Positions 51,056 through 60,800 of a stretch of DNA of 64,000 nucleotides are shown here, piece after piece (position 1 is the first letter of the stretch; every line of letters starts with the position of its first letter). The position numbers and the translations under genes were made by a program. The notes under the pieces are model-generated. The model did not search any database. It worked only from the letters and a program-made list of their open reading frames with translations, and was not told the origin of the DNA. This stretch comes from Prunella strophiata (taxonomy: Eukaryota > Chordata > Aves > Passeriformes > Prunellidae): contig JAZBQD010000030.1 in assembly GCA_036583965.1 (NCBI GenBank), positions 57,971,551-58,035,550 on the forward strand. Reading direction: 5' to 3'.

Positions 51056-51309
51056 TGATGCCTCAGGTTTTAGCTTTTGTATTTTTCATATTCTGTTCTA
51101 CTTTAGTGTGTAAGTCTAGGTTTCATATTAGGGGATAGTAAGCTCTCTTCACAGAATAGGTAGACAAAATAATTTCTTCTCTAGCTGGGGACCCAAGGAC
51201 AGTCAATCCAGATCTCAGACAAGAGCATAAACAACGGTGGACTGAAGAGAGAAAACAAGAAGGATGGGACTTCATCGGCTAAAGCTGTAATTGGACAATT
51301 TTCTCCAAT

Positions 51310-51335
51310 ATGCAAATGGACCAGAACTTATAAAA
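51310..51335 (+). promoter_or_regulatory. Octamer plus TATA box of the nested LTR
   Basis: ATGCAAAT at 51310-51317 is a perfect POU/Oct-type octamer. TATAAAA follows at 51329-51335, 11 bases further on. This is a standard LTR core promoter arrangement; whether it is active cannot be told from sequence. Confidence 0.6.
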
Positions 51336-51415
51336 GTGGGAGACCCTGTGACCAGTTGTCCATTTTGTGGCCATTTTGGGTTGTGCTGCCCAAGGTGGAC
51401 CTATTGAGGGCTCTT

Positions 51416-51421
51416 AATAAA
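51416..51421 (+). terminator. Polyadenylation signal of the nested LTR
   Basis: AATAAA lies 81 bases after the TATA box and about 60 bases before the LTR end, the expected place for the R region signal. Confidence 0.6.
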
Positions 51422-51483
51422 TACCTACTTTATTCTTTAGCTCTGTCTAGTCTCTGTTCTAGGTCAGCCTTCACCAGGCATCA

Positions 51484-51561
51484 CAATCACAGCTAACATA
51501 GATTTTACTTGAGGGACTTTAATTTATTGCCAATTAAAAATATACTCAGTTATTCAGAAAC
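51484..51561. repeat. Right copy of a 78-bp direct duplication
   Basis: It begins directly after the nested LTR (CAATCACAGCT) and ends CAGAAAC, after which the host LTR continues as AAAAGCGAACC. It is the gap-free partner of 50978-51055, with 7 substitutions. Confidence 0.9.
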
Positions 51562-52207
51562 AAAAGCGAACCAATCCTCCTCCCTTCCACTGCTTGTTTT
51601 TTCCAGGTTCAAACTCTCTTCCTCATTCCTGACTATTGGACCTCCTCCTCGTGCTGAGCAGTGTATGAGGTGGGGAATGGAGGGGTGGGGTCAGATCATA
51701 GCAGCTCCTGTGTGTCACTCCTTTCTCCTCCTGCTTTTCTCCTGTTTTAGCGTGGCTCTCCAGCAGTTTCGGCTTTCTCCATGATACATCCACCTGCCCT
51801 GGCATGGAATCCTGTGAATCTTCTCTTCCCTGTGGTCCTCCACGGCCTGCAGGGGCACAGCTGCCTCACCATAGTCTTCACCAGGGATGACAGGTGAGTG
51901 TCAGCTCCAGTACCTGGAGCAGATCCATCTCCTCCTTCTGTGCTGACCTGGGTGTCTGCAGGATTGTTCCTCTCACATGTTCTCACTCCTCTCTCACACA
52001 GCTGCTGTACAACTTTTTTACCCTTTCTTAAACCTGTCTTGCCCAGGGTGCCACAGACCCCCTGGCTGCAAGGGCCCAGCTGTGCTCTGTGCCCTGTGTG
52101 GGTGGGTTGGAGCCATCTGGATCCAGCTGTGTGCAGCCTGGGGCAGCCCTGGGCACTTCTCATACAGGTCCCTGGAGACCCCACTGCCTGTGTCTGGACA
52201 CCAAACA

Positions 52208-52584
52208 CTTTGGTTCATATAGAAAGCAATGTTGGTCTAATTTAGTTCAGTTATAAAACAAAGCAAATAAATCTTAATACTTTCTCCTCCTGTATGTTGT
52301 GATTGTGAAACCTAATCAATTTAATTGAAAGAGACATTTTCTCAGAAATTCTATTGATTTGGATGAACTCCCATTTCTCCATGAAATACTATTTTTATAA
52401 AAAGCAGCCAATTATTAGCAATGTGTTATGCCAACTTCTGCAGGCTAACTAAGCTTCTTTAATGACAGAAAAGGGTTCTAAAACAATCTACCACAAAAAA
52501 ATTAAAATTCAAATCAATATCAGAATTGTCATGCTAATTTTAATATTTAAATGCTATTAAGAAAAACACTATGCTGTTTTTAGC
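52208..52584. other. AT-rich spacer between LTR remnants
   Basis: About 380 bases of AT-rich DNA between the interrupted LTR and the next LTR fragment. I see no gene or recognisable repeat in it. Confidence 0.5.
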
Positions 52585-52850
52585 TGTAGTAGTTAGCTTC
52601 CTTCACAGTGGCTGATATGGGGTTATGTTTGCATTTGTGCTGAACATAGGGTTGATAATACAGAGAATTTGTTGTTATTTCTGAGCAGGGTGTACACAGA
52701 GCCAAGGCCTTTTCTGCTCTTCGTACTGCCACACTGGCAAGGGGGCTGGGTGTGTATGGAAGGCTGGGAGGGGACACAGCTAGGACAAGTGACCCCAGAT
52801 GACCAAGGGGACATCATGACATCATGCTCAGTATGGTGTCCCACAGAATA
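52585..52850 (+). mobile_element. Endogenous retrovirus LTR fragment
   Basis: A plus-orientation 5' part of an LTR: TGTAGTAGTTAGCTTCCTTC, GTTGATAATACAGAG, CTGAGCAGG, ACAGAGCCAAGGCCTTTTCT, GCTGGGAGGGGACACAGCTA, GTGACCCCAGATGACCAAGG and TGACATCATGCTCAGTATGG. It is a relative of the 5112-5628 element: the sense strand of that copy has GTGTTGGTAACACACCAGTG, CTTGGGAGGGGAAATGGCCA, CTGATCCAAATTGACTGAAG and ATGATGTCTATTCAGCA in the same order. The right part after the TATA-proximal region is missing or unrecognisable. Confidence 0.75.
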
Positions 52851-53689
52851 TTCAGTGATTACATTCTACCTAATACATGAAATTACTCATGAAATTAGAC
52901 AACAAGCTTTTTTCCATTTTTCAGAGAGCCGAGTGTTAGGTTGTCCATTTTGACTGATATTGCTAGAAAAAGGCAAAAATGAGAAATGCCTTGGATATGG
53001 GATTCTGAAAATAATAACAGGGCTTTGGGTGCAACAGTATTTCACACTGTGTCCCCTGTCTCAGTAAATGACATCCTCATGCACAACCCTTGAAAGGGCA
53101 CATGGAGAACCAGGTTGGCTTTCTCTAAGTGCATGCCTTTAAGGAAGAAAGGATAAATATCTCTTTGACTTTTAAAAAATAAAGATAAAAAACAATAGTA
53201 CATATTATAATTAATAATGATCACTTTCAGAATACCTTGCAGCTTCAAAGCATGAAACCATTGAAACCATCAAGTAATTAATGTTTACTTAGTGAAATTA
53301 ACATAATTCAATATGCAAAGATGCTGAAACAACAGAGGAGTTTTGAAACACACAAGCTAAATCCCTGAGCCCACCTGAGAAGCTGCACAACTTTGTACTA
53401 TCCTTGATCTGCTATGTAAGATGACTGTCCAACAGCAGCAGAGTAGATAGTGGAATAAATCATTTGGAAAAAATACAGTCTCAAATGCAATCCAGGCTTT
53501 TAGATGGTTCTCCAGAGGGTCAAAATCACACACCTTGATGTTCAAGCTACTCATGCTACTAATAGATAGGAAAGAATTGACCAAACAGACATTGAGATTC
53601 TGCCTTTTTTTTTTTTTCCTTGTAAGCAGAATTTTATTGCTAATTGATTCTTAACATCTTATTCACAGTATGATTCTGCATTTTTATAC

Positions 53690-55030
53690 ACTTGGAAGTT
53701 CCATTGACTTAAACAGGAGTAGTGAGTGCGCAAGGAATGGAGAATAGAGCCTTTGAAGTTCAGTATCATTATTTAGATTTTAGGCATGCCTGGAGACAGC
53801 GCTCTAGATTAATAAAATGCTTTGCTTCAATTAGATCTGTGTCTCCTGCATCCCTCCCCAATTCCCTCTGCCCTTGTTTAACATACTCCCTTATCCCTTC
53901 ACATTATCCAGACAGGTGCTCTCTGCTACCAAAGTGTTGCAAGTTTCACAGAGAAGGTTCAGCGTGGGGAGGCACGGCATATATATTGGTTTCTTGGCTG
54001 TGATGTACAAAGGGAGAAAGTATGAGTCTGATTTGTTCTCCCTGAATATAATGTTTCAGAGATTCTTTAAAAATATCTCTGACAAAAAAATAACCTTAAA
54101 AGATTTTTTAAACAGACATATTCACTTCTCTGTATTGCAAGCACATTTTCACAATCTAGCATAGAAAATTTAAATCAAAAGAGTATTACTTCTAGCTGAT
54201 TAATTCTGGGGGAGAGGGAAGACAATATAAAGAAAAAATTCTTTAGTATATATGAACTCAGATTTATGCCATGATTTTCTCTCATTTTCCACTGTATTAA
54301 GTCCCCTCATTTCAGATTTCCTTGAAAGAGACTTAGGAGCGTAATGCAATGGCCACTGAAAACTGACACATTGTGCAGAGTGGGGCCAGGAAATTATAAG
54401 TTTCACATTGAGTTCAATGGGAAAGTCATAAGGCCCTGCTCCTTCTCCCTTGGGGTATTTTCCTGTTTTATTGTCAGTACTATAATGGGCAATCAGTTCC
54501 TGAAATGGTGCCCTGCTGTCTAGATGAAGCATTTATAGGGTTTTTAAGCAGTCCATTTGAACACTGCAGAATAAAAAAAGTCAGCCCTTGTAAGTTCAGA
54601 TTTTAGGGCTCTGATCCTGCACTGAACCATCAGCAAACCTCCTGCCCACTTGGAATTCAGAGCAGGAAAAGGGTCTTGATTTCCACATTTTCTGCTGCAA
54701 TTCAGACCTTTATTTATCATAGCTGGAAACAACACTACAAATAAAAATGGTTCTAAAATCCAAGTGTCTGTCCCTTTTAAAAGTCAACTTCCCTAGATTT
54801 ATGCACATATATTTACATAGTAATCCTCTGAATGGAGAAACAGCTCCTAATGAATTAGGGGATTACTACAAAAATATATAAATCATCACAGATGTTTTCC
54901 ATGCAGAAACATTAAAAAAAAAAAAATAAATTCAAAACTCAAAGGAAAAAAGTCTTTTTAAGTGCCTAACATCACAAGCCAGATCTAAAAAAGAACTAGA
55001 ACTTATGGGCCAGATTCAATATAAGATTTA
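53690..55030. repeat. Possible ancient amniote repeat remnants
   Basis: Short phrases typical of old repeats in turtles and crocodilians occur here: CCATTGACTTAAACAGGAG (53701-53719), CATTGAGTTCAATGGGAAAG (near 54405-54424), TAGGGCTCTGATCCTGCACT (54604-54623) and GGGCCAGATTCAAT (55007-55020). They resemble the CATTGACTTCAATGGGA and GGCCTGATCCTGCA motifs of old LINE-derived repeats. No continuous element can be traced, so this is a weak call. Confidence 0.3.
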
Positions 55031-55346
55031 GGCCTAAAATGAAACTGAGGGAATTTAGGGATCACTTAATTTAGTCTAAATTAAAATTTAGAAGCCCAAA
55101 CTTGACTACAGCCCAGATCATTATCTAGGTCATCTCTTTTCAGCACTTGTTAATCCTTACTATACCTAAATCTATAAAATGCTTTCCTGTGAGGCTTAAA
55201 GTTTACTACTGCTATAAGTGGCCATACTTGTTCAGCCCTGGCTACTGAAGATATATGCCCATTGCCCAGATAAAGTCCAGGCTTAATCAGGGGAAAGTAA
55301 GTCGGTGAGCTATCTACTTCTCCACAAAATTCTGAAAATACTGCTA

Positions 55347-55486
55347 TGTTGTTTGTTAGGGGGGTTGGTGGTTTGTTTTGTTTTGTTTTGTTTTGTTTAT
55401 TTGGTTGGTTTTTCTGTTTTGGGGTGGTTTTTTTTGTTTGTTTTGTGGTTTTTGTTGGTTTTTTGTTTGTTTGTTTGTTTTTTCTT
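55347..55486 (+). repeat. G/T-only low-complexity tract, 140 bases
   Basis: Almost every base on the plus strand is G or T: TTTTG pentamers near 55373-55398, then mixed GGTTGGTTTT, GGGGTGG and TTTG units. The three overlapping hydrophobic open frames it creates (62-69 codons, rich in F, V, L, C, W) are a by-product of the base composition and not membrane proteins. Confidence 0.9.
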
Positions 55487-57731
55487 TACATAAATTTTAC
55501 AGCAGCCACAGGAAAGAGGATGTTCCATCTGCCTGCAAACGTAGGACCTCCATGAAGCAAGAGGCAGGGTATTAGAACAGATGGAAACTTTATGGGTAAC
55601 TCCCTCCTAGTTTTTAACTGGAAGAGTTAAATATGATGTTTTTTCAGGTCTTTATTTCTAGGACTACTGTCCTCACAACCAAATGGCATAGGCAATACAT
55701 TTCTATTCCGATATAGAGAAATAATTTAATTTCTGTCCCACTCGAAGAACAGTCAGAAAACACTCTATGGTCTTTTCTGGTTACAATGGCTTAATTTCTA
55801 GAGCCAAAGCAAACATTTTTCAGCAACTGTCCTCACCAAATTTTTGATGGTGTATCAGGTGGTCACAAAGCTTAGCGATTTAGGCCACTGTTGTATGGAG
55901 GAAGAATCAACTGCTTCATGATTTAAATATCTCTTTAGTAGACCAATGGTTTAACTGCCAGCCTACAGTTCAAAAGACAGGAAGTGCAATTTATCACTTT
56001 TCAAAATCATTCCCTTTGGTGTTTATTCCCCCAAGGTGTGTAAGGCTCTCAAAATCAGCATCTCACTCTTTTCATCTGAATTCTTTAACATCAGAACAAG
56101 AATTTATTCATGGGAAACAGCTACATTCTCAGCTGAATGACATATATCTGAGTTCACCATACCCTTTTCATTCTGGGCTCAATTAACCTTGTCTCATATA
56201 AAATAAAAAATAAAAAAAGAAGGATGACAGCATGAGCAGAACAGAATTTTCTGTGAAGACTGTTTTGTTTGTTTGTTTTGTTTTTTTTTTTTTAACATAC
56301 ATTGAAAGACTGAGGACATATCTCCATAGATAGATGTAAAGATGCTTATGGCATCTATTGCAAATTTTACCTGTCTGGCTATAAGCTAACTCCAGTTCCA
56401 AGGCTGGGTGGATAGTATTAACATGGTATCAAGACCAAGTTAACCAGGAATCAGGAGACTCCTGAGAAAAAGAGAGTGTTGGCAACTTTACAATTTTGAA
56501 AGGTTTGAGACTGTTTAAGACACTGCCCTCAGCCTCAATGAATAGTTCTATTCAGTAGCAGGTGATTATCCTTAAGAGCAGGACCTATATACACAGAGAG
56601 AGCTAGTAGAGACACCCTACTGTGAGTGGTTTTTTGGCAAGCCTCACCAGAGACTTTGGCAGCCTCTCTTCCTCTAAAGTGCTACTGTGCTTTTACATGG
56701 TTGCATTCTTCATGCAAACAAATACCAATGCCAACCTTAAGAACATGAAGAACAGATAATAATTATTGTTTTCACTGCTGGATAGCAGAGAACAACTGCA
56801 ACATCAAGAAATATCATGCTCTCTGAGCATTTTTTTTAGAAAATATATCTGTTTCCTTAAGCTTAAGTATTAAAATCCAGTTATCTGACAACATATTTGA
56901 ATTGTGTTTTCATTATATGCATGTACATTTTGAAATGGATTACCATTTTTAATTATAGCCCCATGTGGTTATCTGAAAAGAGTAATTAGTAGCTTCCAAT
57001 AAAAGTTTTATGTTAATGCTTGTGAAATAATGTAATAGGCAATTTTAGAACAAAATAAAATAAACTAAAATGTGCAATGTCTTAAATATCTCAACGTTTG
57101 AGTCCAAACAAAATGTGTCTTTTATTCAATATTTTCTACTCTGTGCCATGTTTGACAAAGTATTTTCAGTAGATATACATTCATATAATTTCAAAGCTGG
57201 AAAATATTTACTTCCTTGGGTTGAAAATATTCCTTTACAGTATTTCTACTACTCACTTAACCTAGCCTCTGTCGCCCTGATTTTTTAAGTTTCTCTAAAG
57301 CCTTCTGATGTTTACATTCTTGTGCAGAACTTTCTCACACACTTTCGGTAAATAACTTACTTGTTTTGCATTCCTCTGTGGAGGAAGAGCAACTTGATGG
57401 ACTGTTGAGTTGTCCAGTGGCATGGAGGAGGTGGCACTGTCACCCTCCAATGACACTGGGATTTCAGAAAACTATAAATGGAGTCAGATTTCAATAAACT
57501 TGCTCTTTTCGCTCTCTTGCACCTTGCAAAGAGCTGCTGTCCACATTGTGTCGTTTGTGCGCCACAGTAACAAACCTCCTCTGGACTACTTAGTGAGTTT
57601 TAATTTTGGGAAAAAGGAGAAAATAAGTATCACAAAAAAATGTGATGAAGAAAAGACATGAAAGAGAAAGAAATGTAAATAGAAACATAAAAGGGCAACA
57701 GGTTTTACAAACTAGTTAGGGGCAACACACC

Positions 57732-57848
57732 ATTTTGGATAGGGCTTTGAGCAACTGGTCTAGGGGAAGGTATCCCTACCCATGGCAGGGGAGTTGGAAC
57801 CAGATTAAGGTCCCTTCTAATCCAAATGATTGTATGATTCTATGATTA
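57732..57848 (+). mobile_element. CR1 LINE 3' tail
   Basis: The last 117 bases of a CR1 element in plus orientation: GGATAGGGCTTTGAGCAACT, GGTCTAGGGGAAGGTATCCC, CCATGGCAGGGGAGTTGGAA, TAAGGTCCCTTCTAATCC, then TGATTGTATGATTCTATGAT plus TAT. The ending is the 8-bp-type microsatellite (ATTCTATG) that marks the 3' end of avian CR1. It is one of the best-preserved repeats in the window and is strongly 5'-truncated. Confidence 0.93.
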
Positions 57849-60800
57849 TCTATTCACATGTTAGCAGAGAAAACTATTTCCGAGTTTTGTAGTAATACTC
57901 TATTATTTGCATGCAACATAATACACAATCCTATAAAATCACTTAGGGTAGGTGTCTGCCTGATTTCAACGAGTGTTAGCAGTTGTTGAGATGGGAATAA
58001 GCAGGGTTTCATTGCTTGTCCACTTGCCTACAGGCTGCAGCTCTTTGAAACATATTCCCTTTTTGAACCTTGTTGTTCCAAATCAGGGAACAATAAGATT
58101 TGTTCACAAGAGGAAAAGTCCCCTACCTCTAAAAAAGATAAAATGTTCATGACAAGATGACTCCAAAGAATTTCTCTGAGACACTGACAATTTGGACTGG
58201 CCTGAAGGCTTTGCTCTGTTGAACAAACACAATTCATTCTGTCTTGTGAGGAATGCCACAGTGAGTATGCAGGAAACAGTGAAGTTTCTGCTGGGTAAGC
58301 TGAGAGATTCTATCTCCTAGAGTTCTGGGTTGTGATACAGGAACAGTTAAGGCTGCCAAAAATATATATGTGTTAATGACTAGTCTTAATTTCAAGATCT
58401 CAGCAGCAAATGACTCACCTCATGCATGACAGTAGTTCCTAACCTCTTGATACTGGCTTGATGTTAGACAGACTAGAGACCTATTGGAGAGAAATGTTAT
58501 TGCAGAGCTTTGAATTATGCATATTCTAGATGCACCAAGGCTGACAAGGCTGTGTAGGTGGAAGATGTCACTCCTACTGGCTGTGTCTTCATTACTGAAA
58601 TTCAAACATTAGCTCTTTTTGACTCCAAGTCTTTTGTTTACAAATGAATAACGAGAGCTCTAATTTGATAATTAATTCTTACTCTACGTATTTTTGACTG
58701 TGTCTTCTGTTTACTCGTAGTTTCCTGGTCTAAGAGCAAACGGACAAGGATACACAACTAATGACAGATGACCTAACCACTATTTATGTTCATTTTTGGT
58801 GGTTTTCTCCTAAATGGAATTAACACATATGTGTTTACTTTTTATTACAGTTTTAAATTATTTGGGCCAGCAGATGGAAAGCAAAAGAGGATAGTGATAA
58901 TTTCTATCAGTATGTCTCTTCTTATTCCTTTGCCGCCAGCACATGATCTGTGGTTTTTATTTGTCTTCAACAACCTACACATCAAATATTTATATTCCTA
59001 GTTCTTTTACCCTAATAGAGGAATTCAATTGGTATTTCTATGGGAAATTCTACTTCTTCAAGAAAAGAAGAATCTCAAGACTCCAAGTGATCTGCTTCTC
59101 AGATGACTTCTCAGAAAAAAGAATCCGCAAAATGTCTTAGAATATAAGAATATTTTCAGCAGTTTGTAGGATTTAAATACAAATCAAAATTTTAAACTTA
59201 GGGGTCCTTGTATGGAGACATTAATATTTATCTGTTTCTACTGCTTCTACTGAAGTAATTTTACCTGATACATAGTAGGTTTGTAATTGCTTCATGAGGG
59301 AGTGTTGTTCCCCGATAGACTATTATGGCTAGTTCTTGCTTCTTGCATCTGATTTAGCTCCCACTTCACTGTCCTCTAAGATAATGACACTGCACTTGAT
59401 ACAACTATCTTTTATTCTACTTCAACATTGTAGTTATGACAATATTCTATGTTGTTCAGATCACAATCTTCCATTGAACTGGTGATCCCTCACAATGCCG
59501 TATATGTTTATCTCAAGGTGCTTAATGGAATACCAATAAATTTCCCATAAATGATGTTCCTGGATCTTAATACTTTTCCTCCTAAGATAAACTCTTTTTT
59601 CTAAAGCATGAATCTCTGTTGTTTTGATTCATAGAAGTATTTTCAGACAATGATCCAAACTGCTAAAGAGATTGTCTTGAAAAAACCCTCTTCAGATGTG
59701 CAAACAGGTGGCAGCTCTGATACACCACTGCCTGGATGTCACTGAGAGATCCTGTTTAATTGGTTGTACCTGACATAAATTTAGCAGCTTTGAAAGGAAG
59801 AAAATATAACCTTTTCTTTATTTCTTATTTTTAAATAAAAGTTACAAGCCCAGTAGCAGGCCATGAACAATATTTATAAATTTAATGACTTTGCAATAGA
59901 CTGATGGAAGCCTTAGGGATTAGAAGGTATGTCTATGTTAGGAAGCAGTATAGTGCAATAGAGATCAATCTGTGGAGTGAAACCATTAATTCAAGTACAA
60001 ACATTTCAGATGGGGTACTTTGGAAAAGCTGAAGACTTTTCTTACTTGCACCCCCTGAAGTGCAGGGGTGCGCTACTATGGCACAATTCTTCACCTGCCT
60101 TCTACGTACCCCATATAAGGGATTAAAATGTATTCTTTATCCATCCCTTTATAATAATTACAAAGACTGGCAAAAATACAGGGTGAAACATCTCCCTAGA
60201 GATAAAGTGATGTACTATGTACTGACTTTGACATGTAATGAGAGACATCAGAGGAAATCTATGTCTAAGAACTCTTCATTTTTTACCTAAGATGTACCAG
60301 CAACACCCACAACTCTTACAGCATCCTGTAAAAAGAATTGTCTTTGGATTTGTGTTACCTACTTATACAAGTTAGAAACCCTAAAATATCTCACAGGGTT
60401 TTATATAAATTTGAATTTTGAATCTTTTTTATTTGACATCTTTCATATAATTACTAACTTGTTTAAATATCACTGTGCTATTGCCTGAGGTAAATGCAGT
60501 AGAAAATCACTATGTTCAATGTTATTGTCTTACAGTTTCATCCCCTCTGTCAAACTGAGAACTTCCGTTAATTCTGCAGGGGAATTTTTATTTCATTTTC
60601 TTGTTCATTCTAATGTGGCTGAATAAATTGCTGGCTATCTACTTACAGATATAGAATATTTCCTGTGTCAGCCAAGCTTAAAATGGATCTGTGCACTTTT
60701 GTCATTGTCACAGAAAGGGGTTTTTTTCCCTACTGCACAATAATGAAATATAGAAAAAATACATATTAACTTTTTTCAAAAATTTATTTAAATGATTGAT

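Larger units (their letters stand above)
51056..51483 (+). mobile_element. Nested endogenous retrovirus LTR
   Basis: A 428-bp LTR in plus orientation inside an older minus-orientation LTR. Its ends are perfect 7-bp inverted repeats, TGATGCC (51056-51062) and GGCATCA (51477-51483). It shows the usual promoter and RNA-processing layout: an ATGCAAAT octamer (51310-51317), a TATAAAA box (51329-51335), and an AATAAA polyadenylation signal (51416-51421) about 60 bases before the right end. The right part (TAATAAATACCTACTTTATT, CTCTGTCTAGTCTCTG) looks like the R-U5 region of avian class III or class II LTRs; I do not assign a named family. There is no short target duplication. Instead a 78-bp direct repeat flanks it. 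No retroviral genes adjoin it. Confidence 0.85.
50845..52207 (-). mobile_element. Avian endogenous retrovirus LTR, interrupted by a nested LTR
   Basis: On the plus strand it starts TGTAGGTTTACTTTGGTTGG plus CTGCCAGG, a diverged form of the TGTGGTGGGTTGACC-type LTR end. It continues through GCCTCAGCAGGACAAGGGAG, the TTTATTGCCAATTA block, then a long GC-richer stretch with repeated ...CTGCAGGGGCACAGCTGCCT plus CACCATAGTC motifs and GTGTCTGCAGGATTGTTCCT plus CTCACATG. It ends near ACACCAAACA (52198-52207), which would be the sense start TGTTTGGTGT. The sense strand is minus; plus-strand TTTATT at 51017-51022 and 51523-51528 is its polyadenylation signal, present twice because of a local duplication. 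A second LTR interrupts it at 51056-51483. Host LTR length without insert and duplication is about 860 bp. The 153-codon frame on minus (51747-52208) lies wholly inside the LTR and is incidental. The right edge is less certain than the left. Confidence 0.8.
52851..57731. other. AT-rich DNA, no gene seen
   Basis: Nearly 5 kb with no recognisable exon or RNA gene. The stretch 53690-55030 has scattered phrases found in very old amniote repeats (see 53690-55030). A 140-base G/T tract lies at 55347-55486, and a short T run near 56278-56294. Confidence 0.5.

Noticed and set aside
51747..52208. 153-codon open frame on the minus strand, the longest in the window
   Set aside because: It lies wholly within a GC-richer LTR, overlaps long frames on the opposite strand, and has no viral or cellular domain. 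LTRs of this composition give long chance frames.
55305..55575. Three overlapping hydrophobic open frames resembling membrane peptides
   Set aside because: They are translations of the G/T-only tract: F, V, L, C, W and G codons follow from T and G bases alone.
60048..60071. GC-rich hairpin followed by sequence that could look like a terminator
   Set aside because: A 9-bp stem in eukaryotic DNA with no gene upstream. A single short inverted repeat is expected by chance in a window of this size.
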